Shown in pieces: positions 1 to 8,946 of a stretch of 64,000 nt of DNA (position 1 is the stretch's first letter; each line of letters begins with the position of its first letter). The stretch is from Roseomonas nitratireducens (GTDB lineage Bacteria; Pseudomonadota; Alphaproteobacteria; Acetobacterales; Acetobacteraceae). The stretch covers positions 84,472 through 148,471 of the forward strand of contig NZ_JAGIYZ010000014.1 in NCBI RefSeq assembly GCF_017813355.1, read 5' to 3'. The notes below the pieces were generated by a model. That model was not told the origin of the DNA. It saw only the letters and a program-made list of their open reading frames with translations, and made no database searches. Both the position numbers and the translations under genes were made by a program.

Positions 1-2
1 CC

Positions 3-1109
3 TCACCGCTCGCAGCGGATGAACACGGTCGAGGGATGCGCCTGCTCGCCCACCTCGGCCGCGCCGCGCTCGCCGCTCGGGCTTTCGCGCATCACCGGCT
101 GCACGCCGTTGCGGCGGAGGAAATCCACCGCCTCGGTCCCCTTCACCGCGAAGTTCACGTTCTGCGGGATGTCGCCCGTCCGCGCCGCGATGCGCTGCGC
201 GTTGAGCTTGGAGACGACGACGCCCACGACATTGCCCTGGCGGTCGAGCAGCGGCCCGCCGGAATTGCCCTGCTGCACCGGCGCGCTGATCTGGAACTGC
301 GTCTGGTTGTCGCCGAGGCCGGCGAGCGCGCTGACCTCCCCCGTCGTCAGGGTGGGGCCGGAGGAGAGCAGGCCGGACAGCGGAAACCCATAGGTCACCA
401 CGCTTTCCCCGCGCCGCACGGCGTTCGACCGGAAGGCGAGCGTGGGGCCGGGATTGCCCGGGACGCGCAGGAGCGCGAGGTCGCGCCGCGCATCCGCGAC
501 GGGCGCCTGCGGCACGGTCAGGGTGCGGTTGTCCGAGGTGCGAACGAAAAGCCGTGTGCAGCCTTCGATGACGTGCTGGTTCGTCATCACCAGGTCGGGG
601 CCGACGACGAAGCCGGTGCCTGTGGACGCCCGCGCCTGCGGGTTCGGCCGGGCGCCGGGCGGCGTGCCGGGCGCCGGTGCGGGCGCGGCGCCGGGGGCGA
701 CCGGTGCCAGCGGCGGCGGCTTCGCCCCGGGCAGGCCCGCCCCGGCAACCGAGGCGCCGGGACGCGGCTGGGCGGGCCGCGGCGCCGGCCCCATGGCCAC
801 GGTGCGCTCGACGCAGATGTCGTGGTTGCGGCGGACGATCTCCTCCCCGTCCTGCAGGACGAGGCGGATGTCGAAGCGGCAGCCCGCCCCTTCGGCCGGT
901 CGCAGGGAAAACTGCCCGCCCGACGCGAGTGGCCCGCGGTTGAGCAGGTTGCCGCCCCAGTCGGGGCGGCCGCTGCGCACGGCATGCAGCGCCGTCGCCG
1001 GCAGCGGCGCGCCGTTCACGATTCGGAACGGCTCGCTCTGCGCCGCCGCCGGAGCGGCGGGAAGCACCAGGGCGGCGGCGAGCAGCAGCGGGGGGAGAAT
1101 GCGCCTCAT
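3..1109 (-). CDS. secreted trypsin-like serine protease with extra N-terminal domain
   Basis: A 368-residue S1/DegP-like protease predicted to be periplasmic. Residues 1-24 form a signal peptide ending AAAQ. The catalytic triad is visible as His179 (TNQHVI), Asp210 (RRDLALL) and Ser283 (QQGNSGGPL). There is no PDZ domain after the protease domain, unlike DegP. Residues 25-103 form a separate domain with Cys77 and Cys99, joined to the protease by a Pro/Ala linker (about 104-160). The same domain is encoded alone by the next gene upstream. The frame stays open well upstream of the chosen ATG, but only this start places the signal peptide at the N-terminus. The substrate is unknown. Confidence 0.85.
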   Translation of the reverse strand: MRRILPPLLLAAALVLPAAPAAAQSEPFRIVNGAPLPATALHAVRSGRPDWGGNLLNRGPLASGGQFSLRPAEGAGCRFDIRLVLQDGEEIVRRNHDICVERTVAMGPAPRPAQPRPGASVAGAGLPGAKPPPLAPVAPGAAPAPAPGTPPGARPNPQARASTGTGFVVGPDLVMTNQHVIEGCTRLFVRTSDNRTLTVPQAPVADARRDLALLRVPGNPGPTLAFRSNAVRRGESVVTYGFPLSGLLSSGPTLTTGEVSALAGLGDNQTQFQISAPVQQGNSGGPLLDRQGNVVGVVVSKLNAQRIAARTGDIPQNVNFAVKGTEAVDFLRRNGVQPVMRESPSGERGAAEVGEQAHPSTVFIRCER

Positions 1110-1161
1110 GGCACCGATGATGTCGGCAGCGACCCGATGGGAGTCAATCGCGGACCACCGG

Positions 1162-1578
1162 TCAGGGTCGCGCGCCCCCGACCGTGGGCAGCAACCGGTC
1201 GCCGCCGCCCACCTGCGGGAGCGGCGCTTCCGCACGCGGCGGCGCGGCGGGCATGCCCGGCGCCATGGTCTGCAGGCGCTCGGCGCAGACATCGGCGTCC
1301 CGGCGGATGACCTCCTGCCCGTCCTGCAGCACGAGGCGGATGTCGAAGCGGCAACCGGCTCCCTCTGGCATGCGCATCGCGAAGAAGGCGCCGGGCCGGA
1401 CCGGGCCCTGGTTGAGCAGGTTGCGGCCCCAATCCTCGGCGCCGCTGCGGGCAAGGTGAAGGGCCACCGCCGGCAGCGCCGCGGCGTTGACGATGCGGAA
1501 TGGTTCGTTCTGCGCCTGGGCGGGATCCGGAAGGGCCAGCAGGAACAGGGCGGAAAGGCGGATCGGCAAGCGCCACAT
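1162..1578 (-). CDS. small secreted protein, paralogue of the protease N-terminal domain
   Basis: A 138-residue protein with a signal peptide (about residues 1-22, ending AQAQ). Residues 24-102 align closely with residues 25-103 of the protease encoded just downstream: both share PFRIVN, LNxGP, the GAGCRFDIRLVLQDG block and two cysteines at matching positions (78 and 98 here). A Pro-rich tail follows. No known family was recognised. It lies 52 bp upstream of the protease gene on the same strand, so the two are probably co-expressed. A partner or inhibitor-like role is possible but is only inference. Confidence 0.7.
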   Translation of the reverse strand: MWRLPIRLSALFLLALPDPAQAQNEPFRIVNAAALPAVALHLARSGAEDWGRNLLNQGPVRPGAFFAMRMPEGAGCRFDIRLVLQDGQEVIRRDADVCAERLQTMAPGMPAAPPRAEAPLPQVGGGDRLLPTVGGARP

Positions 1579-1623
1579 GGCTGGGATGTCGGCGTCGCGG
1601 GCACGCCAGTCAAGCAGGGACCC

Positions 1624-1654
1624 TTGACCTTCCCATATTGGTAAGGCCCAGATC
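1624..1654 (+). promoter_or_regulatory. CueR-type copper promoter/operator of copA
   Basis: A -35 box TTGACC (1624-1629) overlaps an imperfect dyad ACCTTCC-N7-GTAAGGC (1627-1647), and a poor -10 (CAGATC, 1649-1654) follows after an over-long 19-bp spacer. This is the layout of MerR-family activated promoters, and the left half is the same as in the E. coli copA promoter (TTGACCTTCCC). It lies 19 bp upstream of the copA start, and a CueR-like gene follows copA. Confidence 0.8.
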
Positions 1655-1672
1655 GGACAGCGGAGGATCGAC

Positions 1673-4048
1673 ATGCCCGACGCCGCTCTCACCACCCCGC
1701 GCCTTTTCCTGCCGGTCGACGGGATGACCTGCGTCGCCTGCGCCGGCCGTGTGCGCCGCGCGCTGCTCGCCGTGCCCGGCGTCCTGGGCGCGGAGGTCAA
1801 CGCGGCCTCCGGCCAGGCCGAGGTGGCCGGCACCGCCGCGGTCGCGGACCTTGTCGCCGCCGTCCGCCGCGCCGGCTACGCGGTGCCGGAGACGGTGTTC
1901 GACCTCGGCATCGGCGGCATGACCTGCGCCTCCTGCGCGCAGCGGGTCGAACGCGCGCTGCGGCGCGTGCCGGGCGTGGTCGAGGCGGGCGTGAACCTCG
2001 CGACGGAGCGCGCGCATGTCCGCGCCATCCGCGGCACGGAGGAAACCGCCCTCGGCGCCGCCGTCGCGCGGGCAGGCTACCGGCTGCTCGCGGCCAGCGC
2101 CGAGGAGGACGCCGACCCAGGCGCGGCGCGGGAGGCGCGCGACCTCATCCTCGCCACGCTGCTGACCCTGCCATTCCTGGCCGGCATGGCGGGGCTGGTG
2201 GCGGGGCAGGACTGGATGCCCGGCGGCTGGTGGCAGTTCGCCCTGGCGACGCCGGTCACCTTCTGGCTCGGTGCGCGCTTCTGGCGCGCGGGCTTCGCGG
2301 CGCTGCGCGCCGGCACGGGCAACATGGACCAGCTCGTCGCGATCGGCACCGGCGCCGCCTGGGGACTGTCCTCCTGGCTGCTGCTGCGCCACGGGCCGGA
2401 CCACGCGCATGGCCTGTATTTCGAGGCCGCGGCGGTCGTCATCCTGTTCATCCTGCTCGGCAAGTGGCTGGAGGCGCGGGCGAAGCGCGCCACGGGCGCG
2501 GCGATCCGCGCCCTGCTCGGCCTCGCCCCGCGCACCGCCCGGCGGATCGAGGACGGGGAGGAGCGCGAGGTGCCGGCGGCGGCGCTCGCGGTGGGCGACC
2601 TCGTGGTCGTGCGGCCCGGGGAGCGCATTCCCGCCGACGGCGCGGTGCGCGACGGCCGCGCCGGGGTGGACGAAAGCGCGCTGACCGGCGAAAGCCGCCC
2701 GGTCGAGAAGGAGCCCGGCGCGCGCGTCGCGACCGGCACCGTGGCGCTCGACGGCCGGCTCGTCATCGCCGTCACGGCTGTGGGGGGCGAGACGATGCTG
2801 GCGCGCGTCGCCGCCCTGGTCGCCGCAGCGCAGGCGAGCCGCGCGCCGGTGCAGAAGCTGGTGGACCGCGTCTCGGCGGTCTTCGTGCCGGTGGTGCTCG
2901 CGATCGCCGCCGCCACCTTCGCGGGCTGGCTGCTGGCCGGCGCGGGGGCGGAGCAGGCGATCATCACCGCGGTCTCCGTACTGGTCATCGCCTGCCCCTG
3001 CGCGCTCGGGCTCGCAACCCCCGCGGCCATCATGGCCGGCACGGGCGCGGCGGCGCGGGCGGGCATCCTGGTGCGTGACGTCGAGGCGATCGAGCATGCG
3101 CAGGCAATCACCCTCGTCGCCTTCGACAAGACGGGCACGCTGACCGAGGGCCGGCCGCGGCTTGCCGCGCTGCACGCCGCGCCGGGCACGACGGAGGCCG
3201 AGGCGTTGCGGCTCGCCGCCGCCTTGCAGGCGGGCAGCGAGCATCCGCTCGCCCGCGCCGTGCTCGCCGCCGCGGCAGGGAAGCCGCCACCGGTCGAGGA
3301 TTTCCGCGCCCTGCCCGGGCGCGGCGTGGAAGGGCGGGTGGAAGGGCGCGCGATCGTGCTCGGCAGCCCGCGGCTGATGGAGGAACGCGGCGCGGATGCG
3401 GGCACGCTCGCCGACGCGGTGGCGGAGGAGGCCGCGCAGGGTCGCAGCCTCGCCTGGCTCGTCGAGGGCGGCCGTGCGCTGGCGCTGCTGGCCTTCGAGG
3501 ATGCGGCCAAGCCCGGCGCGGCGCGGGCGGTCGGCGCGCTGAAGGCGATGGGCCTGAAGGTCGCGATGCTCAGCGGCGACCATCCGGCGGCGGCGCAGGC
3601 GGCGGCGCGCAGCCTCGGGCTCGACATCGTCGCGGCCGGCGTGCTGCCGGAGGGCAAGGCGGAGCGCATCGCCGCGTGGCAGGCGGAAGGCCACCGCGTC
3701 GCCATGGTGGGCGACGGGGTGAACGACGCGCCGGCGCTGGCGCGCGCCGATCTCGGCATCGCCATGGGGACGGGCACCGACGTGGCGATCGCCGCCGCGG
3801 GCATGACGCTGCTGCGCGGCGACCCGGCGCTGGTGCCGGCGGCGCTGGCGGTGGCGCGACGGACGCGGCGGAAGATCCGCCACAACCTCGCCTGGGCCTT
3901 CGGCTACAATCTGGTCGGGCTGCCGCTGGCGGCGCTCGGGCTTCTCTCGCCGGTGGTCGCGGGGGCGGCGATGGCGGCCTCCTCGCTCAGCGTGCTGGGC
4001 AGCGCGCTGCTGCTGGCACGCTGGCATCCGGCGGAGGATCCGCGGTGA
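1673..4048 (+). CDS. copA: copper-translocating P1B-type ATPase
   Basis: A 791-residue inner-membrane Cu(I) exporter. Two N-terminal heavy-metal-binding domains carry CxxC at Cys20/Cys23 (GMTCVAC) and Cys85/Cys88 (GMTCASC). The transmembrane Cu motif CPC is at 441-443, and the phosphorylation motif DKTGTLT starts at Asp485. The actuator TGES, the SEHPLA histidine motif and GDGVNDAP are all intact. Two metal-binding domains plus CPC fit CopA/ActP of proteobacteria rather than a Zn/Cd pump (same CPC, usually different N-terminus). It is the first gene of copA-cueR-copZ; its stop overlaps the GTG of cueR. The upstream dyad predicts copper induction by CueR. Confidence 0.97.
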   Translation: MPDAALTTPRLFLPVDGMTCVACAGRVRRALLAVPGVLGAEVNAASGQAEVAGTAAVADLVAAVRRAGYAVPETVFDLGIGGMTCASCAQRVERALRRVPGVVEAGVNLATERAHVRAIRGTEETALGAAVARAGYRLLAASAEEDADPGAAREARDLILATLLTLPFLAGMAGLVAGQDWMPGGWWQFALATPVTFWLGARFWRAGFAALRAGTGNMDQLVAIGTGAAWGLSSWLLLRHGPDHAHGLYFEAAAVVILFILLGKWLEARAKRATGAAIRALLGLAPRTARRIEDGEEREVPAAALAVGDLVVVRPGERIPADGAVRDGRAGVDESALTGESRPVEKEPGARVATGTVALDGRLVIAVTAVGGETMLARVAALVAAAQASRAPVQKLVDRVSAVFVPVVLAIAAATFAGWLLAGAGAEQAIITAVSVLVIACPCALGLATPAAIMAGTGAAARAGILVRDVEAIEHAQAITLVAFDKTGTLTEGRPRLAALHAAPGTTEAEALRLAAALQAGSEHPLARAVLAAAAGKPPPVEDFRALPGRGVEGRVEGRAIVLGSPRLMEERGADAGTLADAVAEEAAQGRSLAWLVEGGRALALLAFEDAAKPGAARAVGALKAMGLKVAMLSGDHPAAAQAAARSLGLDIVAAGVLPEGKAERIAAWQAEGHRVAMVGDGVNDAPALARADLGIAMGTGTDVAIAAAGMTLLRGDPALVPAALAVARRTRRKIRHNLAWAFGYNLVGLPLAALGLLSPVVAGAAMAASSLSVLGSALLLARWHPAEDPR

Positions 4049-4434
4049 ACATCGGCGAAGCGGCCGCACGCTCCGGCGTCTCGGCGAAGATGATCCGGCA
4101 CTACGAGTCGATCGGCCTGCTCGCCGCCGCACGCGGCGCGAACGGTTACCGCGTCTATGCCGAGCGTGACGTCGCCGTGCTGCGCTTCATCCGGCATGCG
4201 CGCGACCTCGGCTTTCCGCTCGAGGATGTGCGCCGCCTGCTCGCCTTGTGGCAGGATCGCGGACGCGCGAGCGCGGAGGTAAAGCAGCTTGCGCTTGCGC
4301 ATGTGTCCGCGCTCGAGACCAAGGCAGACTCCCTGCAGCGCATGGCGGCGAGCCTGCGGCACCTGGCCGCGCATTGCCACGGCGACGACCGCCCCGACTG
4401 CCCGATCATCGACGACCTCGCACGGAAGGAGTGA
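4045..4434 (+). CDS. cueR: MerR-family copper-responsive regulator
   Basis: A 129-residue regulator read from a GTG inside the copA stop (GTGA overlap), so it is translationally coupled to the pump. The N-terminal winged HTH ([20 protein letters not shown]) and the dimerisation helix are typical. Metal ligands Cys111 and Cys119 are spaced C-x7-C near the C-terminus, as in CueR (Cys112/Cys120 in E. coli), which favours Cu(I)/Ag(I)/Au(I) over Zn or Hg sensing. It should bind the dyad in front of copA and so control its own operon, an arrangement different from the unlinked E. coli cueR. Confidence 0.92.
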   Translation: MNIGEAAARSGVSAKMIRHYESIGLLAAARGANGYRVYAERDVAVLRFIRHARDLGFPLEDVRRLLALWQDRGRASAEVKQLALAHVSALETKADSLQRMAASLRHLAAHCHGDDRPDCPIIDDLARKE

Positions 4435-4438
4435 GACC

Positions 4439-4657
4439 ATGGACAAGACCAAGGGACCGGAGATCACGCTGAAGGTCGAAGGCCTCAGCTGCAGCCATTG
4501 CGCGCAGGCGGTGACCGCCGCGATCCAGTCGAAGGACCCGACGGCGAAGGTCGTCGTCGACGTCGCCGGCGGCACGGTGAAGACCGAGACCGTCCTGCCG
4601 CGCCACGTGATCAGCATGGCCGTCGAGGAGGAAGGCTACGCGGTGAAGCCCGAGTGA
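4439..4657 (+). CDS. copZ: copper chaperone, heavy-metal-associated domain
   Basis: A 72-residue single HMA-domain protein. The metal site is GLSCSHC with Cys18 and Cys21, in the usual beta-alpha-beta-beta-alpha-beta size. It starts 4 bp after the cueR stop and so forms the third gene of the copper operon. In this family it hands Cu(I) to the N-terminal domains of CopA. The tyrosine in loop 5 often seen in copper chaperones is present near the end (EEGYAV). Confidence 0.9.
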   Translation: MDKTKGPEITLKVEGLSCSHCAQAVTAAIQSKDPTAKVVVDVAGGTVKTETVLPRHVISMAVEEEGYAVKPE

Positions 4658-4664
4658 CGGGCCG

Positions 4665-4678
4665 TTGATCTGAATCAA
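4665..4678 (+). promoter_or_regulatory. perfect FNR/Anr/Dnr-type box
   Basis: TTGAT-CTGA-ATCAA matches the FNR consensus TTGAT-N4-ATCAA at all ten defined positions. It sits in the 72-bp gap between copZ and the Crp/Fnr-family gene, centred about 58 bp before that gene's start codon. A class II start site (box at -41.5) would fall near 4713. Possible autoregulation or control by another FNR-type protein. Confidence 0.75.
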
Positions 4679-4729
4679 TCACCCCGCGCGGCTTCGCTGC
4701 GAGGATGACGGCATGCGGAAACACCTGCC

Positions 4730-5443
4730 ATGCCTGGGATCCGGTCGCCGCTCGGCGTGAAGGTCACGGGGCCGCTGCTCACGGCAGCGTCCCCGGAGAC
4801 CCGCGCGCAGCTTCTCGGCGCGGCCGTCGCCTTGTCGGTGCCGCGCGGCGCGCCGATCCTCGCGCAGGAGGCTGAGGCCGACCGCCTTTTCCTGCTGCTG
4901 CAGGGTTCGGTCGGGCTCAGCACGGCCGAGGAAGGCGGCGCGGCCACGATGGTCGAGATCCTCTCGCCCGGCGAAGCCTTCCCGATCTCGGCGGTTCTGT
5001 TGCGCACGGCGCATCCGGTCGCCGCGGTGGCCCTGGCGCCCTGCCGCCTGCTCGCGATCCCCGCCGAGGAGGTGCGCGCGGCGGCGATGGGGGACAGCGG
5101 GTTGATGCAGGCGGCGCTCGAGCAGATGACACGCCAGTGGCGGCTGCTGGTCGACCAGGTGGTGGATCTCAAGACACGCGACGCGACGCAGCGCGCGGCG
5201 CGCTTCCTCGCGCGGCGCCTCGGCACGGCGCGCGGCGCGGTGGACATCCCCGAGCCTCGGGGCGCGATCGCCGCGCGGCTCGGCATGACGCCGGAGAGCC
5301 TTTCGCGCGCCCTGCACGGGCTGGAAGCGGCCGGCCTGCTGCGCCTGCACGGGCGCAGGGTGGACGTGCCGGACCGCGCGGCGCTGCTGCGCGTCAGCGC
5401 GCCGCGCGCCGGCGGGGCTTCGCAGGCGGCGCGACGCGTGTAG
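4730..5443 (+). CDS. Crp/Fnr-family transcriptional regulator
   Basis: A 237-residue regulator with an N-terminal cyclic-nucleotide-binding-like beta-roll (about 15-125), a long dimerisation helix and a C-terminal HTH. The recognition helix reads TPESLSRAL, which contains the E-x-x-S-R signature that FNR-type proteins use to contact TTGAT half-sites, matching the box just upstream. The N-terminal cysteine cluster of oxygen-sensing FNR is missing; only one cysteine (APCRLL) is seen. It is therefore more like the Dnr/NnrR (NO) or redox-insensitive branches than true FNR. The signal is unknown. Confidence 0.85.
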   Translation: MPGIRSPLGVKVTGPLLTAASPETRAQLLGAAVALSVPRGAPILAQEAEADRLFLLLQGSVGLSTAEEGGAATMVEILSPGEAFPISAVLLRTAHPVAAVALAPCRLLAIPAEEVRAAAMGDSGLMQAALEQMTRQWRLLVDQVVDLKTRDATQRAARFLARRLGTARGAVDIPEPRGAIAARLGMTPESLSRALHGLEAAGLLRLHGRRVDVPDRAALLRVSAPRAGGASQAARRV

Positions 5444-5475
5444 CCTTGGACCCCTCATCAAGGGGGGAACGCCGC

Positions 5476-6024
5476 ATGGCCCGCGTGCCGGACATGACCG
5501 TCGAGACACTGAAGCCCGAGGACCGCGACCTGCTGAAGCGGAACATCGCGCTGCACCGCGCGCTGACCAACAGCCCGGGCGGGGCGCGCGCCTTCTCCGG
5601 GCTCGGCCAGTACATCCGCTACGGTTCGAAGCTGGACCCGAGGCTGCGGGAACTCGCCATCCTGCAGGTCGGCTGGCTCGCGCGGTCGCCCTATGAATGG
5701 TCGCACCACGTGAAGATCGGCTTCGACTTCGGCGTCAGCGAGGACGACATCCGTGCGCTGATCGCCGAGACCGAGGGGCGCGCCAGCGCCCTGGAACCGC
5801 TGGCGAAGCTGGTGCTGCTCGCGGCGCGGGAGGCCTATGCCGGCCCGGGCGTGAGCGCGGCCACCTACGCCGCCCTCGCCGCGCAGCTGGACCATGAGTT
5901 GATGGTCGACCTGGTGCTGGTCATCGCCTTCTACTGCGCCGTGGTGCGGGTGCTGGCCTCGCTCGAGATCCAGGTCGAGCCCGACTACCAGCCCTATCTC
6001 GACCGCTTCCCGCTGCCGGGCTGA
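5476..6024 (+). CDS. carboxymuconolactone decarboxylase (CMD/AhpD-like) family protein
   Basis: A 182-residue all-helical CMD-family protein. The core block LRELAILQVGWLARSPYEW followed by SHHVKIGFDFGVSEDDI is typical of the family. The AhpD peroxidatic CxxC pair is absent, so an alkylhydroperoxidase activity is not supported; it groups better with the decarboxylase-like subfamily of unknown substrate. It starts 32 bp after the Crp/Fnr gene on the same strand behind a purine-rich GGGGGGAA site and may be co-transcribed with it. Confidence 0.82.
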   Translation: MARVPDMTVETLKPEDRDLLKRNIALHRALTNSPGGARAFSGLGQYIRYGSKLDPRLRELAILQVGWLARSPYEWSHHVKIGFDFGVSEDDIRALIAETEGRASALEPLAKLVLLAAREAYAGPGVSAATYAALAAQLDHELMVDLVLVIAFYCAVVRVLASLEIQVEPDYQPYLDRFPLPG

Positions 6025-6061
6025 GGCTTGCGCCGGCGGCGGCGCGCCCCACCTCGCGCGC

Positions 6062-6478
6062 ATGACCGTCACCGCCGCCATCGCGCTTGTCTGCATCGCC
6101 ATGCTGTTCGGCGGCATGGCCTTCTTCGCGGCCTGCATCGCGCCGCTGGTGTTCACGCGCCTGCCGCCCGAATGGGCGGGGCGGTTCATCCGCGGGGTGT
6201 TCCCGGTCTACTACCTGTGGGTGCTGGGCACGGCGGCGGCGGGCGCGGTGGCGCTCATGCCGGTCCGTCCCGCCGATGCGGGGGCGCTGGCGCTGGTCGC
6301 CGGCGCGACCGTGTGGCTGCGCCAGTCGCTGATGCCGCGCATCAACGCGCTGTCGGACGCGGCGCAGGCCGGCGACGCGGCGGCGAAGGCGGGCTTCGAC
6401 CGTGCGCACAGGCTGTCGGTCGCGGTGAACCTGGCGCAGATGCTCGTCGCCGCGGTCGTATTGGTGCGCTTCGCCTGA
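6062..6478 (+). CDS. DUF4149/TMEM205-like membrane protein
   Basis: A 138-residue protein with about four hydrophobic segments. The first (FGGMAFFAACIAPLVF) and the RFIRGVFPVYY block resemble the DUF4149/TMEM205-like family, whose function is not established. It starts 37 bp after the CMD gene and ends 75 bp before the MFS gene, all on the plus strand. No catalytic residues are evident. Confidence 0.7.
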   Translation: MTVTAAIALVCIAMLFGGMAFFAACIAPLVFTRLPPEWAGRFIRGVFPVYYLWVLGTAAAGAVALMPVRPADAGALALVAGATVWLRQSLMPRINALSDAAQAGDAAAKAGFDRAHRLSVAVNLAQMLVAAVVLVRFA

Positions 6479-6553
6479 CCCATGCATGGCGCGCCGCGCG
6501 CCGCGCATGGGTCCGTCCTCGACGCGGCCGGCGGCGCGGGCGAGCATGGCCGC

Positions 6554-7771
6554 ATGAGAGCAGCCCTGCCCATCCTGATCGGCGCCTCCGTCATGCTCTC
6601 CCTCGCCATGGGGCTGCGCCAGAGCCTCGGCCTGTTCATGGCGCCGTCGACGCAGGACCTCGGCATCGCGGTGGCCGAGTTCACGCTGGCGATCGCGGTG
6701 CAGAACCTGGGCTGGGGCTTCCTGCAGCCCTTTGCGGGCGCGGCCGCGGCGCGCTGGGGCTTCCGCCCGGTACTGGCGGCTGGCGTGGTCGCCTACCTGG
6801 CGGGGCTCGCGGTGATGGCGCTGGCGCAGGGGGCGCTCGCGCTGATGGTCGGCGCCGGGCTGCTGATCGGGCTGGCGCTGGCCTGCACGGGCAGCGGCAT
6901 GGCGCTCGCCGTCGCATCGCGGCCGGTCTCGGCGGCGGCGCGGTCGAGCGCCCTGGGCATGGTCTCGGCGGCGGGGTCGGTCGGCGCGCTGCTCGCCGCG
7001 CCGATCGGGCAGGTGCTGTCGGAAGGCTGGGGCTGGCGCGCGGGCGTCTGGGGCTTCCTGATCCTCGGCCTCGCCATGCTGCCCGCCGCCTGGGTGGCCG
7101 GGCGGGTGGACCGCGTGCCGGTGCCGCCGCTGGCGCGGGGGGAGACGCCGCGGATGGGCGTGGCCCTTGCCCGCGCCATGTCGCACCCGCCCTTCCTGGT
7201 CATGTCCGCGGCCTATTTCGTCTGCGGGCTGCAGCTCGTCTTCCTGACGACGCACCTGCCCTCCTACCTCGCGCTGTGCGGGCAGGACCCGATGCTGTCG
7301 GCCAAGGCGCTCGGGCTGATCGGCGGGTTCAACGTGCTGGGATCGCTGTTCTTCGGCTGGGCCGGCGGGCGGTGGAACAAGGGGGCGCTGCTGGGCGCCA
7401 TCTACCTGGTGCGCTCGCTCGTGCTCGGGCTGTACTTCGCCTGGCCGCCGAGCGAGGCCTCGACGCTCGTCTTCGCCGCCATCATGGGGTTCCTGTGGCT
7501 CGGCGTCGCGCCGCTGGTGTCGGGGATGGTGGCGGAGATGTTCGGGCTGCGTTTCCAGGCGCTGATCCAGGGCATCGCCTTCATGTCCCACCAGCTCGGC
7601 TCCTTCCTCGGGGCCTTCGGGGGCGGGCTGCTGTTCGACCTGAACGGGGACTATGTCCTGGCCTGGCAGCTGGGGGTGGGCATGGGGCTCTTCGCCGGTG
7701 CGGTTCAGGTCGCCTTCGCGCTGCGCGGGCGCCCGCCCGGGGCGCCGGAGCCGCGCCCGGCTCCCGCCTGA
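6554..7771 (+). CDS. MFS transporter
   Basis: A 405-residue major facilitator with about 12 hydrophobic segments in two halves. The start at ATG 6554 is preferred because the 24 codons of open frame before it are hydrophilic and the first membrane segment (LPILIGASVMLSLAMGL) begins right after it. The sequence resembles oxalate/formate-antiporter-like and monocarboxylate MFS proteins (MGLRQSLGLFMAP, LGWGFLQPFAG). Substrate unknown. The neighbouring DctP gene suggests small carboxylates, but that is a weak argument. Confidence 0.85.
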   Translation: MRAALPILIGASVMLSLAMGLRQSLGLFMAPSTQDLGIAVAEFTLAIAVQNLGWGFLQPFAGAAAARWGFRPVLAAGVVAYLAGLAVMALAQGALALMVGAGLLIGLALACTGSGMALAVASRPVSAAARSSALGMVSAAGSVGALLAAPIGQVLSEGWGWRAGVWGFLILGLAMLPAAWVAGRVDRVPVPPLARGETPRMGVALARAMSHPPFLVMSAAYFVCGLQLVFLTTHLPSYLALCGQDPMLSAKALGLIGGFNVLGSLFFGWAGGRWNKGALLGAIYLVRSLVLGLYFAWPPSEASTLVFAAIMGFLWLGVAPLVSGMVAEMFGLRFQALIQGIAFMSHQLGSFLGAFGGGLLFDLNGDYVLAWQLGVGMGLFAGAVQVAFALRGRPPGAPEPRPAPA

Positions 7772-7836
7772 TCCTTTTCCCGACCGTCCCAATCCCCTAT
7801 GTGGCTGCCACCGTTCCACCCTGGGAGGAAACCCGC

Positions 7837-8928
7837 ATGAACCGTCGTGCCCTGATGGGGGCCGCGGCCGCCGCCGCGCCCGCCGCCCTCGCCACGCCCG
7901 CCCTGGCCCAGACCCAGATGCCGGAGGTGCGCTGGCGCGTGCAGTCCTCCTTCCCCCGGGTGTTCGACGTGCTGTACGGCACGCTGGAGCGCATCGCCGC
8001 GCGCGTCGGCCAGCTGACCGAAGGCCGCTTCCGTATCCAGACCTTCCCGGCGGGCGAGATCGTGGGCGGCCTGCAGGTGCTGGACGCGGTGCAGGCCGGC
8101 ACGCTGGAGGGCGGGCACACCGCCTCCTACTACTACATCGGCAAGGACACGGCCTTCGCCCCCTTCACCGCGATGTGCTTCGGCCTGAACACGCGGCAGA
8201 TGACCTCGTGGTTCCGCTTCGGCGGCGGCAACGAGCTCGCGGCCGAGTTCTTCCGCGAATACAGCATCGTCGCCCATCCGGCGGGCGACACCGGCGCGCA
8301 GATGGGCGGCTGGTTCCGCAACGAGATCACGGGCGTCGACAGCCTGCGCGGGCTGAAGTTCCGCATCACGGGCCTGGCCGGCCAGCTCTTCACCCGCCTC
8401 GGCGCCGCGCCGACGCTGATCGCGCCGGCCGACATCTATCCGTCGCTGGAACGCGGCGTGATCGACGCGGCGGAGTTCGTGGGCCCGCATGACGACGAAC
8501 GGGCGAACTACGTCCGTGTGGCGCGCTTCTACTACGCGCCGGGCTTCTGGGAGCCGGGCGCGCGGCTGCACTTCATGATGAACCAGCGCGCCCATGCCGC
8601 GCTGCCGGACCTCTACAAGCACGCGCTGGAAGTCGCCTGCGCCGAGGCCGATTCCGACATGACCGCGCGCTACGACCACCTTAACCCGCAGGCGCTGCGC
8701 CGCCTTGTCGCCGCAGGGGCGCAGCTGCGCTTCTGGCCGCGCCCGGTGCTCGAAGCCGCCTGGCGCGCGAATGAGGAGATGAACGCCGACCTCGCGCGGC
8801 AGAATCCGAAGCTCGCCCGCATCATGGAAAGCTACCTCCGCTTCCGCGGCGACCAGTTCCAGTGGTTCCGCGTGGCCGAGAATTCCTACGACAACTTCGC
8901 CTTCGCCGCGCCGCAGACGGTGCGCTGA
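7837..8928 (+). CDS. TRAP transporter substrate-binding protein, DctP family
   Basis: A 363-residue periplasmic binding protein. The N-terminus (MNRRALMG followed by an Ala-rich stretch and ALAQ) is a signal peptide with an RR pair, possibly Tat. DctP features include the FPAGEIVGGLQVLDAVQAG region and the LRGLKFRITGLAGQ block with the conserved arginine that binds a carboxylate. A good ribosome site (GGGAGGAAA) precedes the ATG. No DctQ or DctM permease is adjacent, so it is an orphan here. It resembles the subgroup binding alpha-keto or hydroxy acids. Confidence 0.9.
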   Translation: MNRRALMGAAAAAAPAALATPALAQTQMPEVRWRVQSSFPRVFDVLYGTLERIAARVGQLTEGRFRIQTFPAGEIVGGLQVLDAVQAGTLEGGHTASYYYIGKDTAFAPFTAMCFGLNTRQMTSWFRFGGGNELAAEFFREYSIVAHPAGDTGAQMGGWFRNEITGVDSLRGLKFRITGLAGQLFTRLGAAPTLIAPADIYPSLERGVIDAAEFVGPHDDERANYVRVARFYYAPGFWEPGARLHFMMNQRAHAALPDLYKHALEVACAEADSDMTARYDHLNPQALRRLVAAGAQLRFWPRPVLEAAWRANEEMNADLARQNPKLARIMESYLRFRGDQFQWFRVAENSYDNFAFAAPQTVR

Positions 8929-8946
8929 AGCCGGACGGGCGGCGGC

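Noticed and set aside
1110..1613. A longer N-terminus for the secreted protease reaching to 1613
   Set aside because: The extra 168 residues are low-complexity, overlap the small paralogue gene in another frame, and would bury the signal peptide.
1610..4132. An 840-codon open frame antisense to copA
   Set aside because: It mirrors the GC-rich third codon positions of copA and translates to Arg/Ala-rich sequence with no domain; copA is unambiguous. The same applies to other very long antisense frames over polA, hemH, the TRAP permease and the WecA-like region.
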